Source of the DNA: Bacteroidota bacterium
Lineage (GTDB): Bacteria; Bacteroidota; Bacteroidia; B-17B0; Aurantibacillaceae
Assembly (NCBI GenBank): GCA_013287545.1
Contig: JABDDQ010000012.1
Coordinates: forward strand, 1 to 45,938
DNA: 45,938 nucleotides
Direction of reading: 5' to 3'
Below, in pieces: positions 8,852 to 16,981 of the stretch (positions within the stretch are counted from its first letter, which is position 1; each line of letters starts with the position of its first letter). The position numbers and the translations under genes were made by a program. A model generated the notes under the pieces. That model was given only the letters and a program-made list of their open reading frames with translations, was not told the origin of the DNA and ran no database searches.

Positions 8852-9968
8852 TTGTGGTTAACCGTTTATAAATACTATTTGCAATCTTAAGCGAAATATT
8901 TTCTTCCTGCAACATACTCAACAAAAGGTTATAATCATTCAGTATTTCATATCTTTTTTTATCGGTAAGCAAAATCTTCAGTTCTGCTACAATTTTAGGG
9001 ATGGTAAAGTCCTGCTGAAGCAGCTCGGTAACCACCAAACGACCTAAAATTAAGTTAACCAACGATACATATTCTACCTTAACCAGTTTTTTGGCAATAG
9101 CAAACGATGTTCCGTTACCTAAATAACAAACTATATGTGGCAAATTAAACAAGGCCGCCTCAATAGATGAGGTGCCCGATTTTATTAAGCCCACATACGA
9201 ATGATGCATGATACTATAGGTATCGTTAGTAATAACCGTTACAGGATAGCCTTTTGTGGTGTCTTGATAAAACTGTTTGGGTAAAGAGGTTGTTGCTGCC
9301 ACCACAAACTGGTAATCAGGAAAATATTTTATAACCTCCATCATAACCGGCAAAATGCGCTTAATTTCTTGAAATCGGCTACCGGGCAACAAAGCAATAA
9401 TGGGCTTTTCGTTAAGCTTGTATTTACTCAAAAACTCTTGTCGCGAAACAACTTTGGCTTGCTCTTGTTTCAACACATCAACCAAAGGGTGCCCGTAATA
9501 TTCTACCTCAACTCCCCTATCTCCGTAAAACTTTTTCTCAAACGGAAGTATCACATACATGCGTTCAACACAATCTCTCACTGTGTTTATACGGTTTTCT
9601 TTCCAGGCCCAAATAGTAGGCGATATATAATAAAACACTCGTATACCCTGCTGCTTAGCCCATTTAGCTATGCGCAAATTAAAGCCCGGATAATCAATTA
9701 AAATAAGGGCATCGGGTTTGTGTTTTAAAATATCATCCTTACAAAAAGAGATGTTTTTTAGGATGGTTCGTAGGTTTAAAATAACTTCTACAAAACCCAT
9801 AAAGGCTATTTTTTTGTAGTGTACAATAATTTCGCCGCCTTGTGCCTGCATTAAATCGCCACCCCAGCAACGGAAATGGGCTTGTTCATCAACCTGTTTT
9901 ATAGCTTTTAATAAATTAGAGCCGTGTAAATCGCCCGATGGTTCGCCCGCTATAACGTAATAGTTCAT
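8835..9968 (-). CDS. lpxB: Lipid-A-disaccharide synthase
   Basis: A 377-residue GT19 glycosyltransferase that joins UDP-diacylglucosamine and lipid X to form the lipid A disaccharide at the inner membrane. It starts with the family signature AGEPSGDLHGSNLLKAI and has YYISPTIWAWKENR, ALLPGSRFQEIKR and the donor-site segment KSGTSSIEAALFNLPHIVCY. Length is close to the E. coli enzyme. It follows surE and the disrupted small membrane gene, 16 bp after the latter's stop. Its presence shows that the organism makes a Gram-negative outer membrane. Confidence 0.94.
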   Translation of the reverse strand: MNYYVIAGEPSGDLHGSNLLKAIKQVDEQAHFRCWGGDLMQAQGGEIIVHYKKIAFMGFVEVILNLRTILKNISFCKDDILKHKPDALILIDYPGFNLRIAKWAKQQGIRVFYYISPTIWAWKENRINTVRDCVERMYVILPFEKKFYGDRGVEVEYYGHPLVDVLKQEQAKVVSRQEFLSKYKLNEKPIIALLPGSRFQEIKRILPVMMEVIKYFPDYQFVVAATTSLPKQFYQDTTKGYPVTVITNDTYSIMHHSYVGLIKSGTSSIEAALFNLPHIVCYLGNGTSFAIAKKLVKVEYVSLVNLILGRLVVTELLQQDFTIPKIVAELKILLTDKKRYEILNDYNLLLSMLQEENISLKIANSIYKRLTTNAPHN

Positions 9969-9984
9969 GTTAGGTTGTTAGTGT

Positions 9985-10262
9985 TTAATCGCTCCAACTA
10001 TATTCTACCCAGGTTTTTAAAGCCACTATAATAAAGCCGTACACCAGGGTAGATAATAAAATACCACGTGTTGTTTTGTAATATTCTTTATTGATAAATA
10101 AAAAAAACATGCCCAAATTCGGAATTAAGCAAAGACTTAAAACGGCTGATAACACACGCCCTAAGAGTAAAAAATTAAAAAATTGCGGTATAAAGAAATA
10201 AAAGGGAGTAGCAAGCCCGCTATAATGCCTGTAATAAAATTATTAAGCCTTGTTCTGTACAT
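9985..10262 (-). pseudogene. Small membrane protein gene between surE and lpxB, split into two frames (frameshift or -1 recoding)
   Basis: The ATG at 10262 overlaps the surE stop (TAATG) and opens a 33-codon frame, with a hydrophobic stretch NNFITGIIAGLLLPF, ending in TAG at 10161. The second half continues in the -1 frame down to TAA at 9985, with two hydrophobic helices around SAVLSLCLIPNLGMFF and STLVYGFIIVALK, and a TTRGI motif between them. Joined by a -1 shift it gives 92 residues. From memory, Bacteroidota genomes carry a small membrane protein of roughly this size and pattern at this position, so the join makes sense. The frames overlap across two six-T runs. One of them is the heptamer T TTT TTA in the zero frame at 10176-10182, ending 12 bases before the zero-frame stop codon. 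Either one base was lost from a T run (mutation or assembly error) or ribosomes shift here. Confidence 0.65.
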
Positions 10263-11029
10263 TAAAATATTTTTGATAAAACCGGAATCTGCTTGTGCAA
10301 TGTCATATCAAAACCAACAGGCACAACCGTTACATAGCCTTGTTCATTTAAATACAAATCTGTTTCTGTATTTCCTTTTTCAAAATTCACCAAGTTACCT
10401 GTAAGCCAGTAGTAAGGTGTTCCATACGGGTCTTTGCGCTCGTCAAAATCTTCTACCCAATTGCTTTTAGCGGCACGACAAACTTTTATGCCCTGAATTT
10501 CATCCGCCTTTAAATTGGGAATGTTTACGTTTAAGCAAGTAACTTCTTCACTTTTTTGCGCCAGCATTTTCTCAATAATTTCTTTTACAAATTTCTCAGA
10601 AGGTGAAAAATCTGCCTCAATAGAATAATTACATAAAGAAAAACCGATGGATGAAATGCCTTCCATAGCGCCTTCTATAGCAGCACTCATGGTACCCGAG
10701 TAAATTACATTGATTGATAAATTAGACCCATGGTTAATGCCCGATAAAATTAAATCGGGTTTGCGGGGCAATATTTTATTGATGGCAATCTTCACACAAT
10801 CAACCGGAGTTCCGCTGCAAGCATGCTCAAAATCAACTTTATGATGATTGGTTTTGTGCAAACGCAGGGTAGAATTAATGGTAATGGCATGCCCCATACC
10901 CGATTGTGGCTTGTCGGGAGCCACCACACACACCTCGCCAAATTGTTTAGCTATACTGCTTAAAAACAAAATGCCGGGCGCAGTAATGCCATCGTCGTTG
11001 GTAATTAAAATAAGTTTTTTGTGCTGCAT
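10262..11029 (-). CDS. surE: 5'/3'-nucleotidase SurE
   Basis: A cytoplasmic metal-dependent nucleoside monophosphatase. ILITNDDGITAPGI carries the metal-binding DD pair, LSGINHGSNL the Asn ligand, and YSGTMSAAIEGAM the conserved middle helix. The frame is open to an ATG at 11050, but a TATATTTG promoter box occupies 11040-11047, between that ATG and the one at 11029. I therefore place the start at 11029, giving 255 residues, close to the usual SurE length. It heads an operon with the small membrane gene, lpxB and the SpoIID-like gene. Confidence 0.93.
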   Translation of the reverse strand: MQHKKLILITNDDGITAPGILFLSSIAKQFGEVCVVAPDKPQSGMGHAITINSTLRLHKTNHHKVDFEHACSGTPVDCVKIAINKILPRKPDLILSGINHGSNLSINVIYSGTMSAAIEGAMEGISSIGFSLCNYSIEADFSPSEKFVKEIIEKMLAQKSEEVTCLNVNIPNLKADEIQGIKVCRAAKSNWVEDFDERKDPYGTPYYWLTGNLVNFEKGNTETDLYLNEQGYVTVVPVGFDMTLHKQIPVLSKIF

Positions 11030-11039
11030 AGTAAAAAGG

Positions 11040-11047
11040 CAAATATA
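11040..11047 (-). promoter_or_regulatory. -7 promoter box for surE; decides the start codon
   Basis: The minus strand reads TATATTTG just 10 bp before the ATG at 11029. The transcript would have almost no leader, and the alternative ATG at 11050 lies upstream of the box. Confidence 0.65.
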
Positions 11048-11148
11048 CATTTTTAAGGTAATAATTTACGCCCCTAAACATAAGTGCCTCATGCCTAAAC
11101 AACTAACTATTCGTTGCCAATTTAACTGGTCTATTAATTGAAAAATCG

Positions 11149-11156
11149 TATTTTCG
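11149..11156 (+). promoter_or_regulatory. Probable -7 box for the HU/SPOR gene
   Basis: TATTTTCG differs from TAnnTTTG at one base and lies 5 bp before the TTG codon at 11162. It is divergent from the surE promoter about 100 bp away. Confidence 0.4.
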
Positions 11157-11161
11157 TGCTG

Positions 11162-12172
11162 TTGAAAAACGTAGAACTATATATAAGCGAACTTTTATTT
11201 GAACACGACTGTGTTATTATTCCTGCCTTTGGTGGCTTCGTAGCACGTGCCGCATCAGCTCACTTTGCTAAAACAGGTAACGTTTTATTGCCTCCTTCTA
11301 AATCTATTGTTTTTAATAAGAACTTAGCTAATAACGATGGGTTACTGGCCGGGCACATTATGCAAAAAGAAAATGCAAGCTACCAGCAAGCAACTACCAT
11401 TATAGAAAACTTTGTAAGCCATTGTAAGCAACAGTTAGAAACCCAAAAACGTTTTGAATTAAGCGGACTGGGAGTTTTATATAAAAGCGTTGAAAACACC
11501 ATTCTTTTTGAGCAGGATGTTAGGGTAAACCATAATACCAATGCATTCGGCTTACCTGCCGTTAGCGCTATTAAATTGGTGAAAGAAGAAAAAGTGGTTA
11601 TTCCTGTTAAACCAAACTTACAATACAGAACCGCGCCTGTTACCAAAACACCAACTAAAAAACCTATCCGCCGAATTGCCATTGCAGCTACCATGACTTT
11701 CTGCATTATTGCTTTGTTGTTTTTAGTTACTAAAGAAAATCCTTTAAATAGTGTAATGGCAACCTTAAGTCCGTTTAAAGGAAATAGCAAAACACTTACT
11801 GAAACTAAAATAAACAACGCAACAAAACCCGCCGTTACAAAAGCTGAAAAAGAAATTATTGCTGTAAAACCTGTTGTAACACCCGATACCGTTAGCATTG
11901 ATAAAACAAGCGTGGTAAAAGCAACCGAGGTTATTACAGATTGGTACAAACAACCTTACCAGGTTGTAGTTGGTTGTTTTGCGGTAAAACAAAATGCATT
12001 TAAACTTATCAATCAGCTTGAACAACAAAATTTACAAGCAAGCATTGCGGGGCAAAATGCTAAAAATCTTTACGTAGTTAGCGTTGCGGGCTATGCAGAT
12101 GAAGCATCTGCTCGTAAAAAATTATTGGAAATAAAACAACAGTACAATTCTGCTTGGCTTTTTAAGCGATAA
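11162..12172 (+). CDS. HU-CCDC81-like and SPOR domain membrane protein
   Basis: The N-terminal part (starting ELLFEHDCVIIPAFGGFVA, then LSGLGVLY) matches the Bacteroidota HU-CCDC81-like paired domains. One membrane segment follows (RRIAIAATMTFCIIALLFLV, about residue 170-190), then a Thr/Lys/Val-rich linker and a C-terminal SPOR domain (YQVVVGCFAVKQNAFKL to LYVVSVAGYA). SPOR domains bind denuded peptidoglycan at division sites; the HU-like part faces the cytoplasm. This arrangement could bridge nucleoid or cytoplasmic partners to the septum, which is inference. The open frame extends to a TTG at 11138, but a promoter-like box at 11149-11156 and the family's usual N-terminus favour the TTG at 11162. 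Confidence 0.85.
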   Translation: MKNVELYISELLFEHDCVIIPAFGGFVARAASAHFAKTGNVLLPPSKSIVFNKNLANNDGLLAGHIMQKENASYQQATTIIENFVSHCKQQLETQKRFELSGLGVLYKSVENTILFEQDVRVNHNTNAFGLPAVSAIKLVKEEKVVIPVKPNLQYRTAPVTKTPTKKPIRRIAIAATMTFCIIALLFLVTKENPLNSVMATLSPFKGNSKTLTETKINNATKPAVTKAEKEIIAVKPVVTPDTVSIDKTSVVKATEVITDWYKQPYQVVVGCFAVKQNAFKLINQLEQQNLQASIAGQNAKNLYVVSVAGYADEASARKKLLEIKQQYNSAWLFKR

Positions 12173-12223
12173 GATTTTATCCTATTCTCCTACAATAAAT
12201 TTTCTGAGAAGATTAAAGTAAGT

Positions 12224-13450
12224 TTAACTAAACTTATAGTTACGGTAGTAACCTTTAGAGCCTGTATAAACTAATAAGCCTTTGCCTTTAAACGCAGCAT
12301 CGTATAAGCCCGGTACCATATCAAAGTTTGGTGTAAAATCACCTTCTTTTATACGGCGTTCTCTGTCATTCTCCATAGCTTCGTATTGTGCTACGGTTAA
12401 CTTGTAACGGTTTTCAATTAAAGTTTTTAAACCTGCTTTTTTAGCTATCTCTTTAGATTTTTCGGTAACTAATACACTGTAATATTCGGCACAAGAACCT
12501 GAACCATACGAGAACACACCTATACGTTCTCCGGCTTTTAAATCAACATGATCAATAGTAGCTAATAGGGCAATAAACACACTACCACCATAAGTGCCAC
12601 CAATGTCTTTTGAGTAAGAAATAGATGGTAAAACTTTTTCTTTAAAACTGTCGTTCACTTCTTCAATAGTAGCATCAGAACCCATACGCATTAATTGCTT
12701 GTGCGCTCTAAAACTTATACCGCTAAACGGAACGTGATATACATTTTTTTTAAAATACGAACCAAAATCAGCACCTTCAACATGGGCTTCATAATCTTCC
12801 CACGCACCTGCAAGTGCTTCCATGTACGAAAATAAACTGTGTTCGCTATTACCGGTTTCTAACCAAGGTAACGGACGAATAACATCTGCTACTTCATGCG
12901 CATACACGCCAAATTTTTCTACTTCTAATTCTAAAAACTCCGGCTTGTCTGACACTAATAAGGCTACTGCACCACCACCACAAACATACTCCCAAGGTTT
13001 GTGTATAGAGTTTAAACTTTCATCGGTTGTAATAACTAATGCTTTTTGTCCTTTGCGAGCCAAGCCCGATGACAACCAACCTATAGCCATTTTAAATGCT
13101 GCCGTGCCCGAATAACAAGCAATCTTAACTTCAAAATGACGGCAAGTGCTTGGTAAACCCAAATGTTCTAACACCCATGAGCTAAGCGCTTTTTCACCAT
13201 CTAATCCAGTTTCAGAAGCAACAATAAGTAAACCAACAGAATCGATGTCTTCTTGCGTAAGCATTGGTTTTGCAGCGTTAACTGCCATGGTAACCGAATC
13301 TTCCCAGGATGGGTTTACACCACGTTTTTCAACCATTAATTCTTTACGCATGTGTTCTACATCATAACCACGCTCGTTTGCCAAGGTTACTAAATCCAAC
13401 TGCAAAGCTGTTGGGTAAACACTTATCTTTTCTATTCCGTATTTTTTCAT
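12224..13450 (-). CDS. HMG-CoA synthase family protein, PksG-like (beta-branching type)
   Basis: A 408-residue thiolase-superfamily enzyme. The HMG-CoA synthase catalytic set is present: Glu80 in VASETGLDG, Cys112 in KIACYSGTAAF and His239 in YHVPFSGISFRAHK. The glycine-rich SGISFRAHK after the His resembles PksG-type synthases, which condense acetyl-ACP onto an ACP-bound beta-ketoacyl chain in polyketide beta-branching. Mevalonate-pathway enzymes usually have PFxK there. NTYG-like GGTYGGSVFIALL follows. It is the last gene of a five-gene operon with FabD, dehydratase, ketosynthase and reductase, which supports an acyl-chain rather than an isoprenoid role. No enoyl-CoA hydratase-type partner or ACP is present nearby. 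Confidence 0.82.
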   Translation of the reverse strand: MKKYGIEKISVYPTALQLDLVTLANERGYDVEHMRKELMVEKRGVNPSWEDSVTMAVNAAKPMLTQEDIDSVGLLIVASETGLDGEKALSSWVLEHLGLPSTCRHFEVKIACYSGTAAFKMAIGWLSSGLARKGQKALVITTDESLNSIHKPWEYVCGGGAVALLVSDKPEFLELEVEKFGVYAHEVADVIRPLPWLETGNSEHSLFSYMEALAGAWEDYEAHVEGADFGSYFKKNVYHVPFSGISFRAHKQLMRMGSDATIEEVNDSFKEKVLPSISYSKDIGGTYGGSVFIALLATIDHVDLKAGERIGVFSYGSGSCAEYYSVLVTEKSKEIAKKAGLKTLIENRYKLTVAQYEAMENDRERRIKEGDFTPNFDMVPGLYDAAFKGKGLLVYTGSKGYYRNYKFS

Positions 13451-13477
13451 GTAGATTTTTTCTCTAAAAAGAGATGA

Positions 13478-14218
13478 TTAATCAGCCCAGTCTAAACCAC
13501 CATTAACTTCAATGGTTTGTCCATTTACATAACTCGCAGCATCCGAACCAACAAATAAAATTACCTCAGCTACTTCCTCTACCAAACCTAAACGTTTAGC
13601 CGGGCAATGTTGTATCCAAAAACCTCTTAAAGCGCTGCTTAAATTTTCTTTCACCATATCGGTTTCAAACATACCGGGTGCAATAACATTGCACGTAATG
13701 CCTTTAGAACCATACTCTTTTGCAATAGTACGCGATAACCCAATTAAACCTGATTTACTGGCTGCATAGTTCGCCTGACCCGATAAACCATCTTTAGCAA
13801 TAGATGATAAGTTTACAAAACGCCCTTTACGGTTAGATAAAAACACCGGTAAAAAAGCACGCATAACATAAAAGGTACCGCTAAGGTTAGTGCCAATAAC
13901 ATCATCCCACTCATCATCTGTCATGCTAAAAGCAAGGTTGTTTCTGTTTATGCCGGCGTTATTAATAACGGTGTCAATGGTATCAAAATCATCAAGCACA
14001 GCATCAACCACATTAACCACTTGCTCATTATATCGCACATTTAATTGATAACCTTTGCACATTTGGTTAGGCGCAATTTTTTTAGCTTCAGCAAGTATAG
14101 CAGCAACATCTGTATTAGGATTGTTATAGGTAAAAGCAACATCATGGCCTCTTTCTAAAGCCATCATCATTGTTTTGTACCCAATTCCTCTTGAAGCGCC
14201 TGTTATAAAAATTTTCAT
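13478..14218 (-). CDS. 3-oxoacyl-ACP reductase, FabG-like SDR
   Basis: A 246-residue short-chain dehydrogenase. The NAD(P) motif is TGASRGIG at residues 7-14, NNAG at 86-89, and the catalytic Ser138/139, Tyr151 and Lys155 are in SSIAKDGLSGQANYAASK. The C-terminus ends EVNGGLDW, typical of FabG. It would reduce the beta-keto group made by the neighbouring ketosynthase. It lies 5 bp after the ketosynthase gene and 27 bp before the HMG-CoA synthase gene. I give no symbol because this copy belongs to a specialised operon and is probably not the housekeeping FabG. Confidence 0.88.
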   Translation of the reverse strand: MKIFITGASRGIGYKTMMMALERGHDVAFTYNNPNTDVAAILAEAKKIAPNQMCKGYQLNVRYNEQVVNVVDAVLDDFDTIDTVINNAGINRNNLAFSMTDDEWDDVIGTNLSGTFYVMRAFLPVFLSNRKGRFVNLSSIAKDGLSGQANYAASKSGLIGLSRTIAKEYGSKGITCNVIAPGMFETDMVKENLSSALRGFWIQHCPAKRLGLVEEVAEVILFVGSDAASYVNGQTIEVNGGLDWAD

Positions 14219-14223
14219 AAGAA

Positions 14224-15519
14224 TTACCTCTTGTTTTTCCCTGTGTATTTTTTAATTAAGCTGATGCTGTTTAAGCCACCAAACCCAAACGAGTTTTTCA
14301 ATAAAATATTTATTTCGTGTTTTGTACGGGTGTTTCTGCAAACATCAATATCAACTTCAGGGTCTAAGTTGTCAATGTTTATAGAAGGGTGTAATTCGTT
14401 TCTGTTCATTTGTAAGATAGCGGCAACTGTTTCAACCGTAGCAGCGCTCCAACAAGTGTGGCCTAACATAGATTTAGGCGCGTTTATTTTTAATTTTTTG
14501 CAATGCTCTCCAAATACATCTTTAATAGAACGTAATTCGGTTAAATCACCTAATGGAGTTGATGTAGCGTGTGCGCTCACATAATCAACCTCTTCTGGTT
14601 TAACACCGCAATTTTTTAATAAGCGTTTCATTAAACGTGCCTGACCAACTTGCGATGGTTGAGGCAAGTGGTTACCATCTGATGATGATTCTACACCTAA
14701 AATCTCAGCATAAATTTTTGCACCACGCGCAATAGCATGATCATAATCTTCTAACACTAATGAAGCTGCACCGTGAGATGGAACAAAACCTTCGCGTTTA
14801 GTATCATACGGGCGACTCGCTTTTTCAGGGGTGTCCGTAAATGATTTGTATGAAATAGCACCCATAATAGCCATGCCTTGTAAATCAAGTGGTGAGTAAT
14901 CAAGTACCGGGGCAACAACCATAGCAACCGGCACATCGTGCAATTGAATTTCATCAACTGCGCAACGCAATGCTACGTTACCACTTGCACAAGCAGCACC
15001 AACTGTATAAGCCGGCCCATGTAATTGTAATATATCGGTTACGCTACCAACATGGTGGGTATCTAAACCATATAAGGCAAATAAACCATCCACAAAATCA
15101 GGGTCGTCATTAAAAACATCATGATTTTCAAACGTGTAGGCTTGGTTCAGGTTATGACCCGCTACCACTGTAGCAATGTTGTTACCGTCTTTAATTTTGG
15201 TTATGTAACCAGAATCTAACATAGCCTCAACAGCTGTTTGTAAAGATACAGCGATAGAGAAAGGAGATTTTTTTCCTAATTTATTTAAACGATTAAAAAC
15301 ATCATCAGGTACTTTGCCTTTGTAGCTATCAATTTTAGCATTGATATCGTAATTCCCTAAATCGCCACCTACTTTGCTATAAATTTTGCTCGAATCTAAG
15401 GTTGTCCAATTACATATAGCAGATTTTCCGGCTAACAAGTTTTCTATAAATGAATCTAAATTATCTCCAATAGGAGTGTTGATTGACATTCCTGTTACAA
15501 CTACGCGTTTTTTTAACAT
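14224..15519 (-). CDS. Beta-ketoacyl-ACP synthase (FabF-like ketosynthase)
   Basis: A 431-residue KAS II-type condensing enzyme. The Cys-His-His triad is complete: Cys177 in VGAACASGN, His317 in SAHATSTPLGD and His354 in KSMLGHTCWSA, with Lys349. It is therefore condensation-competent, unlike PksF-type decarboxylases, which have Ser instead of Cys. Residues after GHT (CWSAAT) and a variable N-terminal cap (about 45-110) differ from housekeeping FabF, suggesting an unusual acyl substrate. It sits between the dehydratase and reductase genes. The product is unknown. Confidence 0.88.
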   Translation of the reverse strand: MLKKRVVVTGMSINTPIGDNLDSFIENLLAGKSAICNWTTLDSSKIYSKVGGDLGNYDINAKIDSYKGKVPDDVFNRLNKLGKKSPFSIAVSLQTAVEAMLDSGYITKIKDGNNIATVVAGHNLNQAYTFENHDVFNDDPDFVDGLFALYGLDTHHVGSVTDILQLHGPAYTVGAACASGNVALRCAVDEIQLHDVPVAMVVAPVLDYSPLDLQGMAIMGAISYKSFTDTPEKASRPYDTKREGFVPSHGAASLVLEDYDHAIARGAKIYAEILGVESSSDGNHLPQPSQVGQARLMKRLLKNCGVKPEEVDYVSAHATSTPLGDLTELRSIKDVFGEHCKKLKINAPKSMLGHTCWSAATVETVAAILQMNRNELHPSINIDNLDPEVDIDVCRNTRTKHEINILLKNSFGFGGLNSISLIKKYTGKNKR

Positions 15520-15548
15520 AAACGTTTATTTTATATTGTTTTGTTTTT

Positions 15549-16082
15549 TTATGGATAATATACTTCTAAAATACTGTGCGAATATATCTCATTATTTATT
15601 AAAACCTGCGCACTCATTAATCCCATAAAATCATCATCTTCAATAGATTTTACGCGAATTGTTAAAATATCGCCCGGTTTAACTCCCTTATTAAAGCCTG
15701 CATTATGTACACGGGTAAATAATCCTTTAACGGGTTCGCTGGTTTCTTTAATTTCTGTCGTATTATTTTTAGTAAAGTAAGACAAGCATAAGCCTGCTTG
15801 CCCCATGGTTTCTACCTGAAACACCCCCGGGTAAACCGGCATACCGGGAAAGTGACCTTCAAAAACAGGGTCTTTTGGGTCTACTTTACTGGTTACTTCA
15901 ATAATAGCCGCTTCAACATTTACCGCTGTTATAGATGAAATCAACATAAAAGGCGGACGATGCGGAATGATTTTATAAATAGCATCCTTATCAAAGTTTA
16001 CTTTAACGGTTCCTTTGGCGGGCATTTCTATAACATCTCTTTTTAAGCTGTTTATTAAAGCTTCTCTTTCTTCAAAGTTCAC
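15549..16082 (-). CDS. FabZ-like hot-dog 3-hydroxyacyl-ACP dehydratase
   Basis: A 177-residue single hot-dog domain. It has the FabZ active-site pattern: IIPHRPPFML, then EGHFPGMPVYPGVFQVETMGQAG with catalytic His77 and Glu91. The family removes water from 3-hydroxyacyl-ACP to give the trans-2-enoyl product. An N-terminal extension of about 30 residues makes it longer than typical FabZ. It is encoded between the malonyltransferase gene (9-bp gap) and the ketosynthase gene, consistent with the same pathway. Confidence 0.86.
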   Translation of the reverse strand: MNFEEREALINSLKRDVIEMPAKGTVKVNFDKDAIYKIIPHRPPFMLISSITAVNVEAAIIEVTSKVDPKDPVFEGHFPGMPVYPGVFQVETMGQAGLCLSYFTKNNTTEIKETSEPVKGLFTRVHNAGFNKGVKPGDILTIRVKSIEDDDFMGLMSAQVLINNEIYSHSILEVYYP

Positions 16083-16091
16083 AGTACAATA

Positions 16092-16940
16092 TTAAATTTT
16101 TATTTTTTTTAAAATGTTACTTAACACTTCACCCGGTCCAACCTCTGTAAAATCACACTCACCTTGGTACATAACGTACTCAATGCCTTGTAACCATTTT
16201 ACACGATTATCTAACTGGTTAACCATGTTTTTTAAAATGCCCTGCACATCATCAGGATACGGCGCTGCCGAATAATTAGAGATAACAGGCACACTGCATT
16301 TATTTAACTTCATTCCCGAAATAAAAGACTCAAATTGAGCTTTTACCGGAGTCATGTATCTCGAATGGAAAGCCCCACTTACTTTTAAAGGAATAAACAC
16401 AAAACCCTCCTCTTCAAAAAAATCAGCTGCTTTATCTAACGACTCTAACGGGCCTGAAATAACCATTTGAGCCGGTGTGTTTACATTGGCAACATCTATA
16501 TCAGGAAAATTGTTCAGTAAAATTTCTTTCACCTCTTTATACTCTGCACCTACAATAGCAGCCATGCCTGTGTTTCCTATAGAAAACATAAGTTCGCCAC
16601 GTTTTTGTACAATTTTTAATCCTGTTTCAAAATCAAAAACTCCAGCAGCGTTTAGGGCGTTAAATTCACCTAAGCTGTGCCCTAAATAATAATCAGGGGT
16701 TTTACCGCCTTCTTTTACATATTTTTGGTGAGTAAGGTAGTTTAGTAGGAATAATGCAGGCTGGGTATAACTTGTTTGGTTTAGTTTATTATCGGGGTTA
16801 TTAAGGCAAATATCAGCTATATCATAACCCAAAGCACGGTTAGCAGCAGCAACTACATCCGGAAATTCTTTAAATAATTGTTCGCCCATGCCTTGGAACT
16901 GAGAACCTTGCCCGGGGAACATAATTACTTTAAGGGTCAT
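16092..16940 (-). CDS. fabD: ACP S-malonyltransferase (FabD-like)
   Basis: A 282-residue acyltransferase that loads malonyl units from CoA onto ACP. It has FPGQGSQFQGMG at residues 8-19, the GHSLGEF nucleophile elbow with Ser89, Arg114 in VQKRGELM and His192 in SGAFHSRYM: all catalytic residues are present. It is the first gene of the operon FabD, dehydratase, ketosynthase, reductase, HMG-CoA synthase, read from the TATTTTTG box at 16957-16964. Whether it also serves general fatty acid synthesis depends on whether another fabD exists elsewhere. Confidence 0.9.
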   Translation of the reverse strand: MTLKVIMFPGQGSQFQGMGEQLFKEFPDVVAAANRALGYDIADICLNNPDNKLNQTSYTQPALFLLNYLTHQKYVKEGGKTPDYYLGHSLGEFNALNAAGVFDFETGLKIVQKRGELMFSIGNTGMAAIVGAEYKEVKEILLNNFPDIDVANVNTPAQMVISGPLESLDKAADFFEEEGFVFIPLKVSGAFHSRYMTPVKAQFESFISGMKLNKCSVPVISNYSAAPYPDDVQGILKNMVNQLDNRVKWLQGIEYVMYQGECDFTEVGPGEVLSNILKKIKI

Positions 16941-16956
16941 TTTTTGAAATTTACCG

Positions 16957-16964
16957 CAAAAATA
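16957..16964 (-). promoter_or_regulatory. -7 promoter box for the fabD-ketosynthase-HMGCS operon
   Basis: The minus strand reads TATTTTTG, an exact TAnnTTTG match, 16 bp before the fabD ATG and after the PAP2 gene stop. It separates this operon from the acyltransferase-PAP2 pair upstream. Confidence 0.6.
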
Positions 16965-16981
16965 TGCTTTTCTGCGAATAT

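Noticed and set aside
14224-15519. PksF-type decarboxylating ketosynthase of a beta-branching cassette
   Set aside because: The active-site Cys177 is present, whereas PksF-type enzymes have Ser; it is a condensing enzyme.
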